A stretch of DNA of 27,519 nucleotides. Source: Protostelium mycophagum. Its lineage: Eukaryota > Evosea > Variosea > Protosteliida > Protosteliaceae. This document shows positions 10,507-18,918 of this stretch, in pieces (the first letter of the stretch is position 1; every line of letters starts with the position of its first letter). Made by a program: the position numbers and the translations under genes. The notes under the pieces were generated by a model that saw nothing but the letters and a program-made list of their open reading frames with translations, had not been told where the DNA came from and did no database searches. The stretch is taken from positions 1-27,519 of the forward strand of contig KV921075.1 in the NCBI GenBank assembly GCA_002081555.1, given 5' to 3'.

Positions 10507-10606
10507 ATGTATTAATCCGACGAACTTCGTTTTCGAGGTTACGAACTTGCCGGCGCATGTATTAATCCGACGAACTTCGTTTTCGAGGTTACGAACTTGC
10601 CGGCGC
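10507..10606. repeat. perfect 2 x 50 bp tandem repeat
   Basis: Bases 10507-10556 and 10557-10606 are identical 50-mers, each starting ATGTATTAATCCGACGAACT and ending TTGCCGGCGC. Each copy also contains two GTTCGTAA/ACGAACTT-like words in opposite orientation. The repeat ends about 160 bp before the start codon of the secreted cysteine-rich gene and so lies in its promoter region. Perfect identity implies a recent duplication or active homogenisation. Confidence 0.95.
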
Positions 10607-10764
10607 ATCCCGGAATAGAGCTTATTTGAAGAAGATGCCTGCCACCTTAGTTATTCCGGTCCATAAGTGACTTAAGCGAGACATTACGTTAACTACCGGT
10701 GAAGTCGTGCGGCTACACGACTCAAACCCAAACCTTCATTCTCAACAGCCAGCCTCACAGCAAC

Positions 10765-11103
10765 ATGAAGTCCTTCATTGTATTCTTAGCCGTTACCGCC
10801 CTCTTTGCCATCACCGCAGCAGACGTCATCCCCATCTTCCCAAGCACCACTGGTAACTCTGTTTTCACCGGCACCCCCTCATCTGTCTCTTGCCCTTCTT
10901 ATTGTGGAGCTCCAAACACCCCCACATGCTTCTGGAACCCCTACACATACCAGATCTGCTCTGCCACCTATAACTCCACCGAGCCCGTAAAGAGGCAAAA
11001 CGGCAACTGCAACAGATCACAAGGACAATGCGGACCCGTCTGTTACGGACCTGACAAGCGCGGGACCATCGTCTGCGACTGTGTCTACTGCGGCTCCAAG
11101 TAA
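10765..11103 (+). CDS. small secreted cysteine-rich protein, 112 aa
   Basis: An intronless 112-aa protein starts with a clear signal peptide, MKSFIVFLAVTALFAITAAD. After a Thr/Ser/Pro-rich stretch it has ten cysteines in patterns such as SCPSYCGAP, TCFW, QGQCGPVCYG and VCDCVYCGSK. Ten cysteines would allow five disulfides. One N-linked sequon (NST) and a dibasic-like KR site lie between the cysteine groups. The ATG at 10765 is chosen over the upstream in-frame 10699 because it begins the signal peptide. No family is recognised. A secreted defence, adhesion or cell-wall peptide is possible, but function is unknown. The 2 x 50 bp tandem repeat lies upstream. It converges with the LON-domain gene, 56 bp away. 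Confidence 0.85.
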   Translation: MKSFIVFLAVTALFAITAADVIPIFPSTTGNSVFTGTPSSVSCPSYCGAPNTPTCFWNPYTYQICSATYNSTEPVKRQNGNCNRSQGQCGPVCYGPDKRGTIVCDCVYCGSK

Positions 11104-11159
11104 TATTTATGCATCAACAACACAATGTACCACCTCTAAGACATAAAACACTTCAGCAT

Positions 11160-12969
11160 TCAATCTTTATTCTCTTCGTTCTTCTTTAGAGTTCTGGGGA
11201 CATTGAAATGGTTGTGTTCGTCTCTAAATCGAATGAGCTCCTCGAACCTCTGTTGCCATCTCCTGTCATGTGTCATCATGAAGCTGCACATACAATTCTT
11301 ACAAGTTTTTTTCAATTTTTTTGAACAAAAATTTTTTTTTGTATTTGTGAAATTTTTTCAAATTTTATAAAATATTAAAAATTTGGTGTATTTTTCACAT
11401 TTTTACAACGCAACATCTCCAGAATTCTTACCCGTCTTTACGCGGTCCGTTTTGGGCTTTGTCTAAATGAGGCAGCTCTTCGCCGTCAAATGTGTATCCT
11501 ATGTCTAATAGAGCCTGTATCTTGTGGGGGTGCAGTGTTTTATGCCTCAACTTGTTCTTTTGGTGTTGAAGCCAGTTGTATAGAGGAACTCGCTCTTCCT
11601 GGGCCGGTAGCTTGTCTATACTGATCTGAAAATTCTCAGAAATTTCTTCGACAATTTTAAATTATTTTTCAAAAAAGCTGGATTTTTTTAAAAATTTTCT
11701 GATAATTGGAATTATTTCTTGGAATAAACTGAATCGGTCGTTGTAGAGACGACACGTCATCATGTACAAGCACATTTGTCACCAAAAATAACCGGTACCT
11801 GTGGGTCAATCCGCGACAGAATCCCCAAGAGTACTCGGGCTCTTTGCGTGGACTTTGTGCATTGTAATAATTGATATCTCTCCTCATATGAACAAACATC
11901 TGGCGGCAAAATCGTCACGACCCACCACAAGTAGTCGGGTACATTCTGGGGCACAACACCCTCGTCGCATAGGGCCTTGTATCTGTGATGACGTCATCAT
12001 CTGTCAACGAACGTGACACATTGAGATGGATGACCCACTTTTGTTCACCCATGATCTTGATGATGAATTCTTCCATCTGCTTTCGTCTTGCATTTAGAGT
12101 TGGTGATTGATACGGAATCATCTGGTGACCCCATCGGATCTGAAATGCATCATCATTATTGAATGATCCATCGTCTTAAGCGATGAACAAGCAGAAAGAT
12201 CTTACAATCTATTTGTGTCTTTGTTTACCGCTGCATTAAAGCACGCCAAAACCATCACTTCTATTTTTCAAAGACATAGAAGACATCTTCATCAAACGTA
12301 CCTCTCCCACACCGGTATATTTTCCCTGATTCTTTTTTATCTGAGTTAGATAGGCCGTTTGTATCCCCCTTGCCACGATGCTGCAGCCCTCAGAAGTTCG
12401 GTTGTATTCTTGAATAGATGTGATGACACCTGCTCATGTCATTCGCACACCATGCTCCACTTGGTAATGGATGTACTGCAGCTCTGCTACCCACAAAATC
12501 TGAGGAGGAGGATGTGTGATGAACACATCAATCTCGTGTTCTCAGAGTGATCACCATAATGAAATGAATGAGCTCACCTATATCACGTGGTACTTCTCTG
12601 TCACTTTTGTCTCGTGGTTGGACCTCCCCATCTTTATTTCCCTCAATTTTCGATAGAGTTGAGATGAATAATGGTGCTGTCCAAAGTTACTTCCATCTGT
12701 GCCTGTCTGCATGCCAATGCAAAATGTGAGATCATACCTTTTGTAAATGTTCGAGTGAGATTCAGATAAAAATCATTCATTTTTGTGAGTGTATCCTCTA
12801 ATCGTTTGATCTCCAATTCTTTGAATACTTCGACATAACTTCTTTGTCAGAGTGATCACTGTAGATAAAGCGCTTACTTCGGATCTGTTACCTCTATATT
12901 AACTACCTCTCCAGGTACAATTAAAACAGGTAACATGACAATTGGAAGTTCATATTTTGGAACGGACAT
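11160..12969 (-). CDS. LON-substrate-binding-domain protein with helicase-associated-like C-terminus
   Basis: The protein starts MSVPKYELPIVMLPVLIVPG, the first strand of a LON N-terminal (substrate-binding) domain. Later exons carry EYNRTSEGCSIVARGIQ, corresponding to the 'G.R' core of that domain. Then comes VPDYLWWVVTILPPDVCSYE with RYQLLQCTKSTQRARVLLG, matching its C-terminal helical part, where LON domains have lengths of 'EKQ.LLE...RL..LL'. No AAA+ ATPase or protease follows, so this is not Lon itself. The last two exons read NWLQHQKNKLRHKTLHPHKI, QALLDIGYTFDG and RRWQQRFEELIRFRDEHNHF. These resemble half-repeats of the helicase-associated (HA) domain (W..rf..L..f...h.nVp and W...QR...L..iGf). 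About eight short introns interrupt the gene. Two of them share the 12-mer CAGAGTGATCAC, and another contains TGACGTCA. The upstream reading frame to about 13128 lacks a proper ATG. Confidence 0.62.
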
Positions 12970-13295
12970 CACCTTCTTCGGCTTACGAGCAGAGAGATTT
13001 TCAGGTGCTTCTGTTGAGTGATTTCTACTACTAATCAATGATGATATGTATGTGAACGTATATACCTCAGAGGCTTGAAAGGTAATAAGGGACGAACATT
13101 TAATAAAGAGGGTGGTCTTCTCATACACCGAGAGATCATGATTATTATTTGGCTGATGTGTTGTAAGATCTCACTTTTTCTCAAAATTATCACGTGACCA
13201 AGATTAGAGAAAGATGCAACATCAGAAAATGAGCATCTGTTTATTCTTCCCGAGTTGTCTTCTTTTTCTTCTTTGGCAGATTATGGAGGATCTTT

Positions 13296-13505
13296 CTAAA
13301 GATCATTAGCAGATGAAACTAGTGAGATCATGATCGTGAAGCGAATATTGATTTGAACCAAAAATAACAACAGAGCTGCCCAAAGCATTACAGAAAGATT
13401 AAGAGGAGTGTATTTGTCTACATACTTCAGTACATAAGAAATAGATTCTGCGTTATCATCAACTTCTAGGTGTCCTTGTTTCCGAGACTTGACTACTTTC
13501 TCCAT
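13296..13505 (-). CDS. small single-pass membrane protein, 69 aa
   Basis: The ATG at 13505 starts MEKVVKSRKQGHLEVDDNAE. A 60-residue soluble and membrane stretch follows, including LSVMLWAALLLFLVQI, one strong transmembrane segment. The frame stops at 13296. A short 3' exon encoding a lysine-rich end (LPKKKKKTTREE, stop 13241) could be joined by an intron ending at a good acceptor near 13287, but no donor gives the right phase. I therefore keep the unspliced end. It lies between the LON-domain and Nudix genes, all on the minus strand. The family is unknown. The topology would suit a small ER or mitochondrial membrane subunit. Confidence 0.5.
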   Translation of the reverse strand: MEKVVKSRKQGHLEVDDNAESISYVLKYVDKYTPLNLSVMLWAALLLFLVQINIRFTIMISLVSSANDL

Positions 13506-13539
13506 GGGGAACCACCGCAGCTCAATCTACCATGCGATC

Positions 13540-13720
13540 AACACTTGTGATGTTTGCATGATGGTTGCAGTTATGGTCATAACCGCACGGTTACTACCGC
13601 AAAAATATACGGTAAGGATTTCACATTGAAGCAGCAAAAATGAGCTAAATTTAGATTGTGACTCCAGCACAAATGATCGTGCCTCCACCATTGTAGATGG
13701 TATTTAAATTATTTCAATTC
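13540..13720. other. AT-rich intergenic stretch with CCGCA/ACGGT dyads
   Basis: Between the small TM gene and the Nudix 3' end. It holds imperfect inverted words such as AACCGCACGGTT (13580-13591) and TACCGCAAAAATATACGGTA. These resemble the palindrome found in a GH31 intron. A 54-codon open frame crosses it on the minus strand, but its composition is not protein-like. I see no gene here. Confidence 0.35.
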
Positions 13721-13737
13721 TCATAACATGATTTTCT

Positions 13738-15076
13738 TCAATACCAGAATAAAGAATGTACCTGTTTGCTGTCTTTTGTTGGTCCTCCGAATAGGTCTGC
13801 AAATTCTGCGGGAAAATCACGGTGCTTCAGCCTCACAAGATACACCAGAAAGCCACCCACCGGGATGTATATCTATAATATTTATGTTTCATCTACAACG
13901 ATGTAGAATGAGAGTTTATTTCTTTCTCAATTGAATTTCGAAAGACAACAAAACTTTTAATCTATAAGAAATAAATACCTTATCTGCATCCTCCAATTGC
14001 TCACGAATGACCGAAGAAACATCAGAAAAAATTCCCAGCGTCTCTTCTTCTAATTCACGCAAGGCAGTCACGCTGGGGTCATCTTCTATCCACGCGCCAC
14101 TCTTATCCTAAAAATAGATCAGAAGTGATTTTTTTCGGATCTTTGATTGTTCTTGGTGTCTTTATCTTCAAAATGTGATGATGAGATCACCCGCTCCCTC
14201 TTCCCGCCGAAAATATTCCATTGCAGGTTGACTTTGCTCGTTTTAGATCGGTTTTCCTTCCCCAAGATTATATGTTCAGTGTCTATCATGATTAATCTCT
14301 AATCATCATCATCATTGTATTGGTGATGGCGGCGCGTTCGCAATTGTCGTACACAGACATGTTCTCATTATGTTACATACCTGAAATAATCACGAGACCT
14401 GCAGCGCGATATGACAGTGCTATGTTCTTCGGTACCGCTCCTTTGAACGTGAGCACCCTTGATTCATCCCAATTCACTTTTTCGTTGTTCTTCACTTCTT
14501 CTTTGTTCTTTACTTCTTTCTTTGGGGGATCTCTGACTCTCAATTTCTTTTGGAGCATGCCTTCCAGTTTTCTCCTCTCACGTTCGGCATCAGTCAGAAT
14601 TGGACGTTGTTTCTTCTGCCTTGTCTCAATGGTCTTTGGCTGATTTTGATCCTTCATTTGAGTCGGATTGATCGGATGTTCCTGTATATCTTGTGACATT
14701 TTCAACCACCGGTGTGCTGTTGTTGTTTTGATGGTACTGGATGATCTTGTCAAGGGAAAAGGGTTGTTGTGTGCGATCACCCGAAGCATAGCTCTGTTTC
14801 CAAGAAGCGATTCTCATTTTGTATGCGTAAGAAGAAGTCCTCTACATTGGCCATTGCCTGGCTAAAACGAAAATTAAATCGGGTTAATTCGTGAGTCCAA
14901 GTTTCCCTCAGACAGCAAAGGAAATATTACAGGCGAGGAATTCATACCGAATGTATATATCTCTTCTGTAAAGAAAGCATCATGCTCACCGCAGTTCCTA
15001 TATCCCCCATTGTCCTCTTTAGCTGTTGGATTCTTTCATGCTTTGAGGCCTTTTCTGGATGCAGTCTACTGTACAT
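13738..15076 (-). CDS. Nudix-hydrolase-like protein with N-terminal helical extension
   Basis: The likely product hydrolyses a nucleoside diphosphate linked to another group; the substrate is unknown. In order, the exons encode a helical N-terminus (from M at 15076: LHPEKASKHERIQQLKRT, then NVEDFFLRIQNENRFLETEL), a basic low-complexity linker (RQKKQRPILTDAERERRKLE), and the Nudix fold: RAAGLVIIS strand, VNLQWNIFGGKRE, then a Nudix-box helix TALRELEEETLGIF, then YIPVGGFLVYLVRL. The box matches REUxEE well, but the residue after the last x is Leu rather than Gly, with Gly one place later. The insert between GGKRE and RELEEE is longer than usual because an intron and an acidic loop intervene. 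The end at 13738 follows from reading straight through KDSKQ. The 5' exon is part of a tandem duplication, so the true start is uncertain. Confidence 0.62.
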
Positions 15077-15346
15077 GTCCAATAGCTGAAATGTCAGGTG
15101 TCCCACCTTCGGGTTGGTATTTGTTATTCGTGAGTCCAAGTTTCCCTCAGACAGCAAAGGAAATATTACAGGCGAGGAATTATGCTTGGTATACCAAGCA
15201 TCATGCTCACCGCAGTTCCTATATCACCCATTGTCCTCTTTAGATGTTGGATTATTTCATGCTTTAAGGCCTTTTCTGGATGCAGTCTACTGTACATGTC
15301 CAATAGCTGAAATGTCAGGTGTCCCACCTTCGGGTTGGTATTTGTT
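14887..15346. repeat. tandem duplication of a Nudix 5'-exon region (239 + 221 bp)
   Basis: 14887-15125 and 15126-15346 are head-to-tail copies, both starting ATTCGTGAGTCCAAG and ending GGTTGGTATTTGTT. They differ by several point changes and by one block: the first copy has TCATACCGAATGTATATATC and what follows, where the second has a shorter TATGCTTGGTATACC. The copies include the coding exon read on the minus strand (HLTFQLLDMYSRLHPEKA) and flanking intron. Near-identity indicates a fairly recent event. The copy at 15126-15346, which lies 5' in the gene, has a donor in a different phase and may be non-functional. Confidence 0.92.
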
Positions 15347-15489
15347 TTTATTTCAATTTTCAGGAAAATTCACGAGCTTGTTCCGGCTTCTCAAAAAAAG
15401 CAAACATCAACACGCACGAACATCACGACGAAAAACTATAGAGGTTGAACAGTATATTGAGTCTTTTTGCTCAGGAATTTAGGATCGAA

Positions 15490-16320
15490 ATGTCACATTT
15501 AGGTCCATCCAAACCAAATCCAGATATCTCTTTGTATGACAACTTAGAAGCAGAAGGTTATGTAAAATGGACTCCAGAGAGTAGAGAACTTTTTCATCGC
15601 ATCGAAAATGGTGTGGTGGTCTCCGTCGAATATGGAGAGAAGATTTTAGCACCAGTGATTTGGATGGCTTACGAGCTTCTAATGGATCTCACCCCAGTCG
15701 GTTGGATCACAAAGAGGATCAAAAAACGAGAACATTATAGCTGGAGTCACGCCTTCATCATTTTCAGAGTAGAATGTGCAGACACAGGAACATGGTACCT
15801 TGAAATGATTGGTTGACATCGGTGTGATGTCATGTTAGGTTTGTGAGAAGCGAATATGGACACGGGATGGAGTCCTTTGTTTTCATCAACGTAAGCAAAA
15901 CACAGACGAGTCTTCTTCGTTCTAAAGAACACCTAGAATTAGTCCGTGAGGTGAGCACAAAAACAGTTTTTTAAATTAGTCATGCTTTTCTGATCTTTGG
16001 TACATTCGTTTACATCCGTCATATAAAGACGTCGTTGATCAACATGAATAATTATGGACAGTTACCAGAGAGTAATAAACCCCTTTTCATCAGAGAACTG
16101 TTGCATCATCCACCAGGAGAATATAGAATCGCCTCAAACAACTGCAAATCATATTGTGAAAGGATATTGAAAAAAACACTGGGGGTAGAGGTGCGAGACC
16201 AGATCATGCTGGAACATGACCAGAAGACAGGTCCTTCCAGACAAACATCTGAGAGACTTTCCTCGAATCATCACAGAAGCCTATTTCGGCACGAGAAATG
16301 TATCGCTGATCTCCAATTGA
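15490..16320 (+). CDS. permuted papain-fold-like (LRAT/NlpC-type 'H...NC') protein, 222 aa
   Basis: Four exons (15490-15794, 15839-15950, 16029-16190, 16231-16320) give 223 codons including the stop. Introns are 44, 78 and 40 nt. Key blocks are HYSWSHAFIIFRVE, then FVRSEYGHGMESFVFIN, then YRIASNNCKSYCERILKK. A histidine at the start of a beta-strand, followed ~80-110 residues later by 'Y.l..NNC...(F/Y)...(V/I)L', is the arrangement of circularly permuted papain-like enzymes such as LRAT, PPPDE and related NlpC/P60 proteins. There Cys and His are catalytic, as thiol peptidases or acyltransferases. A hydrophobic ILAPVIWMAYELLM segment near residue 60 may touch membrane. The family assignment is inference from these motifs only. 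Using the last intron removes an apparent coding overlap with the convergent zinc-finger gene. Confidence 0.55.
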
Positions 16321-16362
16321 ACCATAAACCATCTGTACTTGATCATGATAAACTCTTTATTT

Positions 16363-18546
16363 TCAAAAGAAAGAGTCCAAGTAACCAGCCGGTTCTTCCT
16401 CTTGCACAGGTGTCGTATTCTTCTTCTTTAAAGTCGTGAAAGAGGAAGGATGAGGTGCCTCTGCAACGACAGGAACCTCTCTGAGCTCTTCGAAGAGGGG
16501 AGCCGATGAAAGACTCAGCGGCTGTCCTCTTTAGTTTCTTCTCAAAAGAAAAAACTCACCTGCATGACCGCGATGGAAGATGGATCCACCGATGGTTTGG
16601 GTGGCAAAGGGATCATAAAGTGGCCGTATGGACAATTTTTGTTGGTGCAGTTCAAGTCTTGGTAATACATACAAGGGACGATCTTCAGATCATGAGAGTA
16701 AAGACATCCCTCTCCCTTCGAGCAACTGCCGCCACGAAAGAACTTGCATATCTAAGAGGTCAGCTTTGATTTATAGACATGACACGTCACCTCTCCTGTC
16801 TTTTTGATGGGCGTGGCAGCGTGAGAGAACGTGCATTCGTCACCGGCTTTACACGCACCGTTGATCCAGAATTTACAGGGGGCGGGCTCATACGGTACAT
16901 GGTTCGATCTCTTTCTGTGCCTCTCTTTTTGGGGGCTCATTTCCGTCTTCTGGTGTTTGTGATTCTGTTGAGTGACAATTGTCTCTGATATGATCAGTCT
17001 CATTCTTGCAGAATGAGACACTCACCCGCGTTAAAGACATCACCATAGCCGGCCATATCTGGTGTCCATTCGGTATGTTTCGGCACCTTCTCTTTAGGCT
17101 CTTCATCTTCCTTCTCTTCGCTCGCGTCCTTCACATTCTCTTCCTCATTGGCCTTCCATATCTCCATCCTTCGCTGCAGATCATCAACTTGTGAAACATG
17201 AATGTCTAATGGTGCACCTCTACTAATTTTTTGATGTGACTGTTCTCGAATTTTCTTGCCAAACCGGTCCATCTTCCACAATCACATGTCAACATGGCAA
17301 AGGGATCTTTTGTCTTCTCTGCTTCGGGCAAAAAATGTTTCTTTTGGACGAAGTTGTAGGCGTTTGCCTCTTGACCTTTCCTTTGGACCTTCTCTTTGGC
17401 CTTCTCCTTGCCCTTTGTTTTCTTGGTTTTCTTCGACTTCTTAGTGTCGTGTTGTTTTGGCTTTGGTGTCTCTTCTTTGTCGACGTCCTCGATCTCTGTC
17501 GACGCTCGTCGGTGATCGTGATGATCTGGTGTTGCCTCTTTAATCTCTGTTCTTTGCATCTCAGATGGCACTTCCTCATGAAGAAGAATGGGTTGTTCAT
17601 CTCGAGTCATTGTGGATACGGCAGCATCCTCTGATCGATTGGCAGATGAAAAGGTGATGTTGACCGCCGCTGGGAAGCTCACTTCTACTGGAGCTGGGAA
17701 TAAGGAGACAAAGGGGGAACACGCCGTCGAAGGTAGAGGTTCTGATGAAAGGTTCGATGTGCGCACTGGGTCCGAAGGGGTGAATCTGTCGACATTTTCG
17801 TCTTCGGCGCTGTGAGTGTCGACGTTTTCATCTACCGCGGTATGATTGTCGACATCCATAGTGTGTATGTCGACAGCCTCAGCATTTGAAAGGGGTGTGT
17901 CGACAATTTTGGGGGGGACGGAAACGGGAGGGGGCGGCTGTACAAAGATCTGTTCCACTTCTGAGGGCTTGTTTTCCACATCTTGTGTATCCTCTGTCGA
18001 TTTTTCCTTCACATTCTTTTGTGTTTCTGTTGGAACTTCGGCTTGAGGTGGCTTGGTGCGTGGCTTTTTTGCCGGTGGCTCTTTCTCTGCTGGCTCAGAT
18101 GTCTTTTTCTTGGATTGTCTCACTTTTGTTGTTGTTTGTGATTTCGGTGTTGATGGTGGTGCTTTTGTCGATGTGTGAGATTTTGGGGTTGATTTTGTCT
18201 TCTTTGATGTTGATTCGATTGATTTTTTTGCTGGTGGATTCTTGACCAATGATGACTGTGGCGTCATTGATGATGGAGATTTTATGATTGATTGTTGAGG
18301 TGGTATGATCTTTGGAGGAATGAGAGGTGAACTGAGCTGCCCATTTGGCCTCAACAGGGGAGGAGTTGGAATAAATACTATTGGATCAGATCTCATCTTC
18401 TGCGTCTGTGTCCCTCCCACCGTTATTGGTAATGGTGGCGCCAAAAATGAAGGTAAGAGTGAGCGGGATTGATTATCCGTCTCATGGTCTCTGGTTGTCC
18501 TATGTTGTGATGGAACAAGGCGATTTGGCTTGCCTAAAGTCTGCAT
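16363..18546 (-). CDS. triple CCCH zinc-finger protein, ZC3H4/6/8-like
   Basis: Three consecutive CCCH fingers near the C-terminus read CKFWINGACKAGDECTFSH, CKFFRGGSCSKGEGCLYSH and CMYYQDLNCTNKNCPYGH (C-x7-C-x4/5-C-x3-H). They are separated by short linkers exactly as in the animal ZC3H4/ZC3H6/ZC3H8 and Suppressor-of-sable group. Those proteins bind nascent RNA and curb unproductive transcription. The N-terminal ~450 residues are a low-complexity Pro/Ser/Thr/Lys region with basic tracts (KKSKKTKKTKGKEKAKEKVQ), probably disordered and nuclear. The C-terminus after the fingers ends EEPAGYLDSFF (stop 16363-16365). Introns include 41 nt before finger 1 and 45 nt between fingers 1 and 2. The start at 18546 is the first in-frame ATG. 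The frame is open to 18687, where a splice acceptor-like TTCTGATTAG lies, so an upstream exon cannot be excluded. Confidence 0.82.
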
Positions 18547-18918
18547 GAATCGGTCATGTGATGTGATCTGGTGTTTCTGTTTCTTGGATTCTGACACGCT
18601 ACAACGCGACCCAACAAATACCGGTGTCAAAAACAAGCTGTGCAAAGTATTTGCAAAACTTCGTGCTGGTGACCGTGTGCCAATCACAATCTAATCAGAA
18701 AAAACTGTATTTTGGATCTTTTGGATCACTTTACAAATAATGACAAATTCAATTGGACAAGTTCTAAGTGACTATCACATGTTCAGTGTGTTGCTTTGAG
18801 CCAAAAAAATCAAGGAGAAAAATATGGATGTGAAAGAACTGGCTTTGTTTGTGTTTGTATACCGGAAAAATGATTTCTCCGTTGAAACATCACATTTCCC
18901 ATTTCATTTTCCAACAAA
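18547..18918. promoter_or_regulatory. divergent promoter region between ZC3H-like and PEX14 genes
   Basis: This 372-bp region lies between the start codons of two divergently transcribed genes. The AT-rich core at 18690-18900 has no long ORF in either direction. CTTTTGGATC/GATCCAAAA-like inverted words lie near 18711-18725. No TATA box is clear. Confidence 0.4.

Noticed and set aside
13530-13700. 54-codon extension of the Nudix protein after a GGAG acceptor
   Set aside because: The composition is unlike protein, it runs through dyad-rich intergenic DNA, and reading straight through gives a plausible earlier stop at 13738.
15114-15482. 122-codon plus-strand frame across the tandem duplication
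   Set aside because: It is antisense to the Nudix 5' exon and repeats itself because of the duplication. It has no domain or splice support.
16363-16439. Coding overlap between the plus-strand papain-like gene and the minus-strand zinc-finger gene
   Set aside because: An in-phase 40-nt intron (16191-16230) gives the plus-strand gene a more protein-like end and a stop at 16320, removing the overlap.
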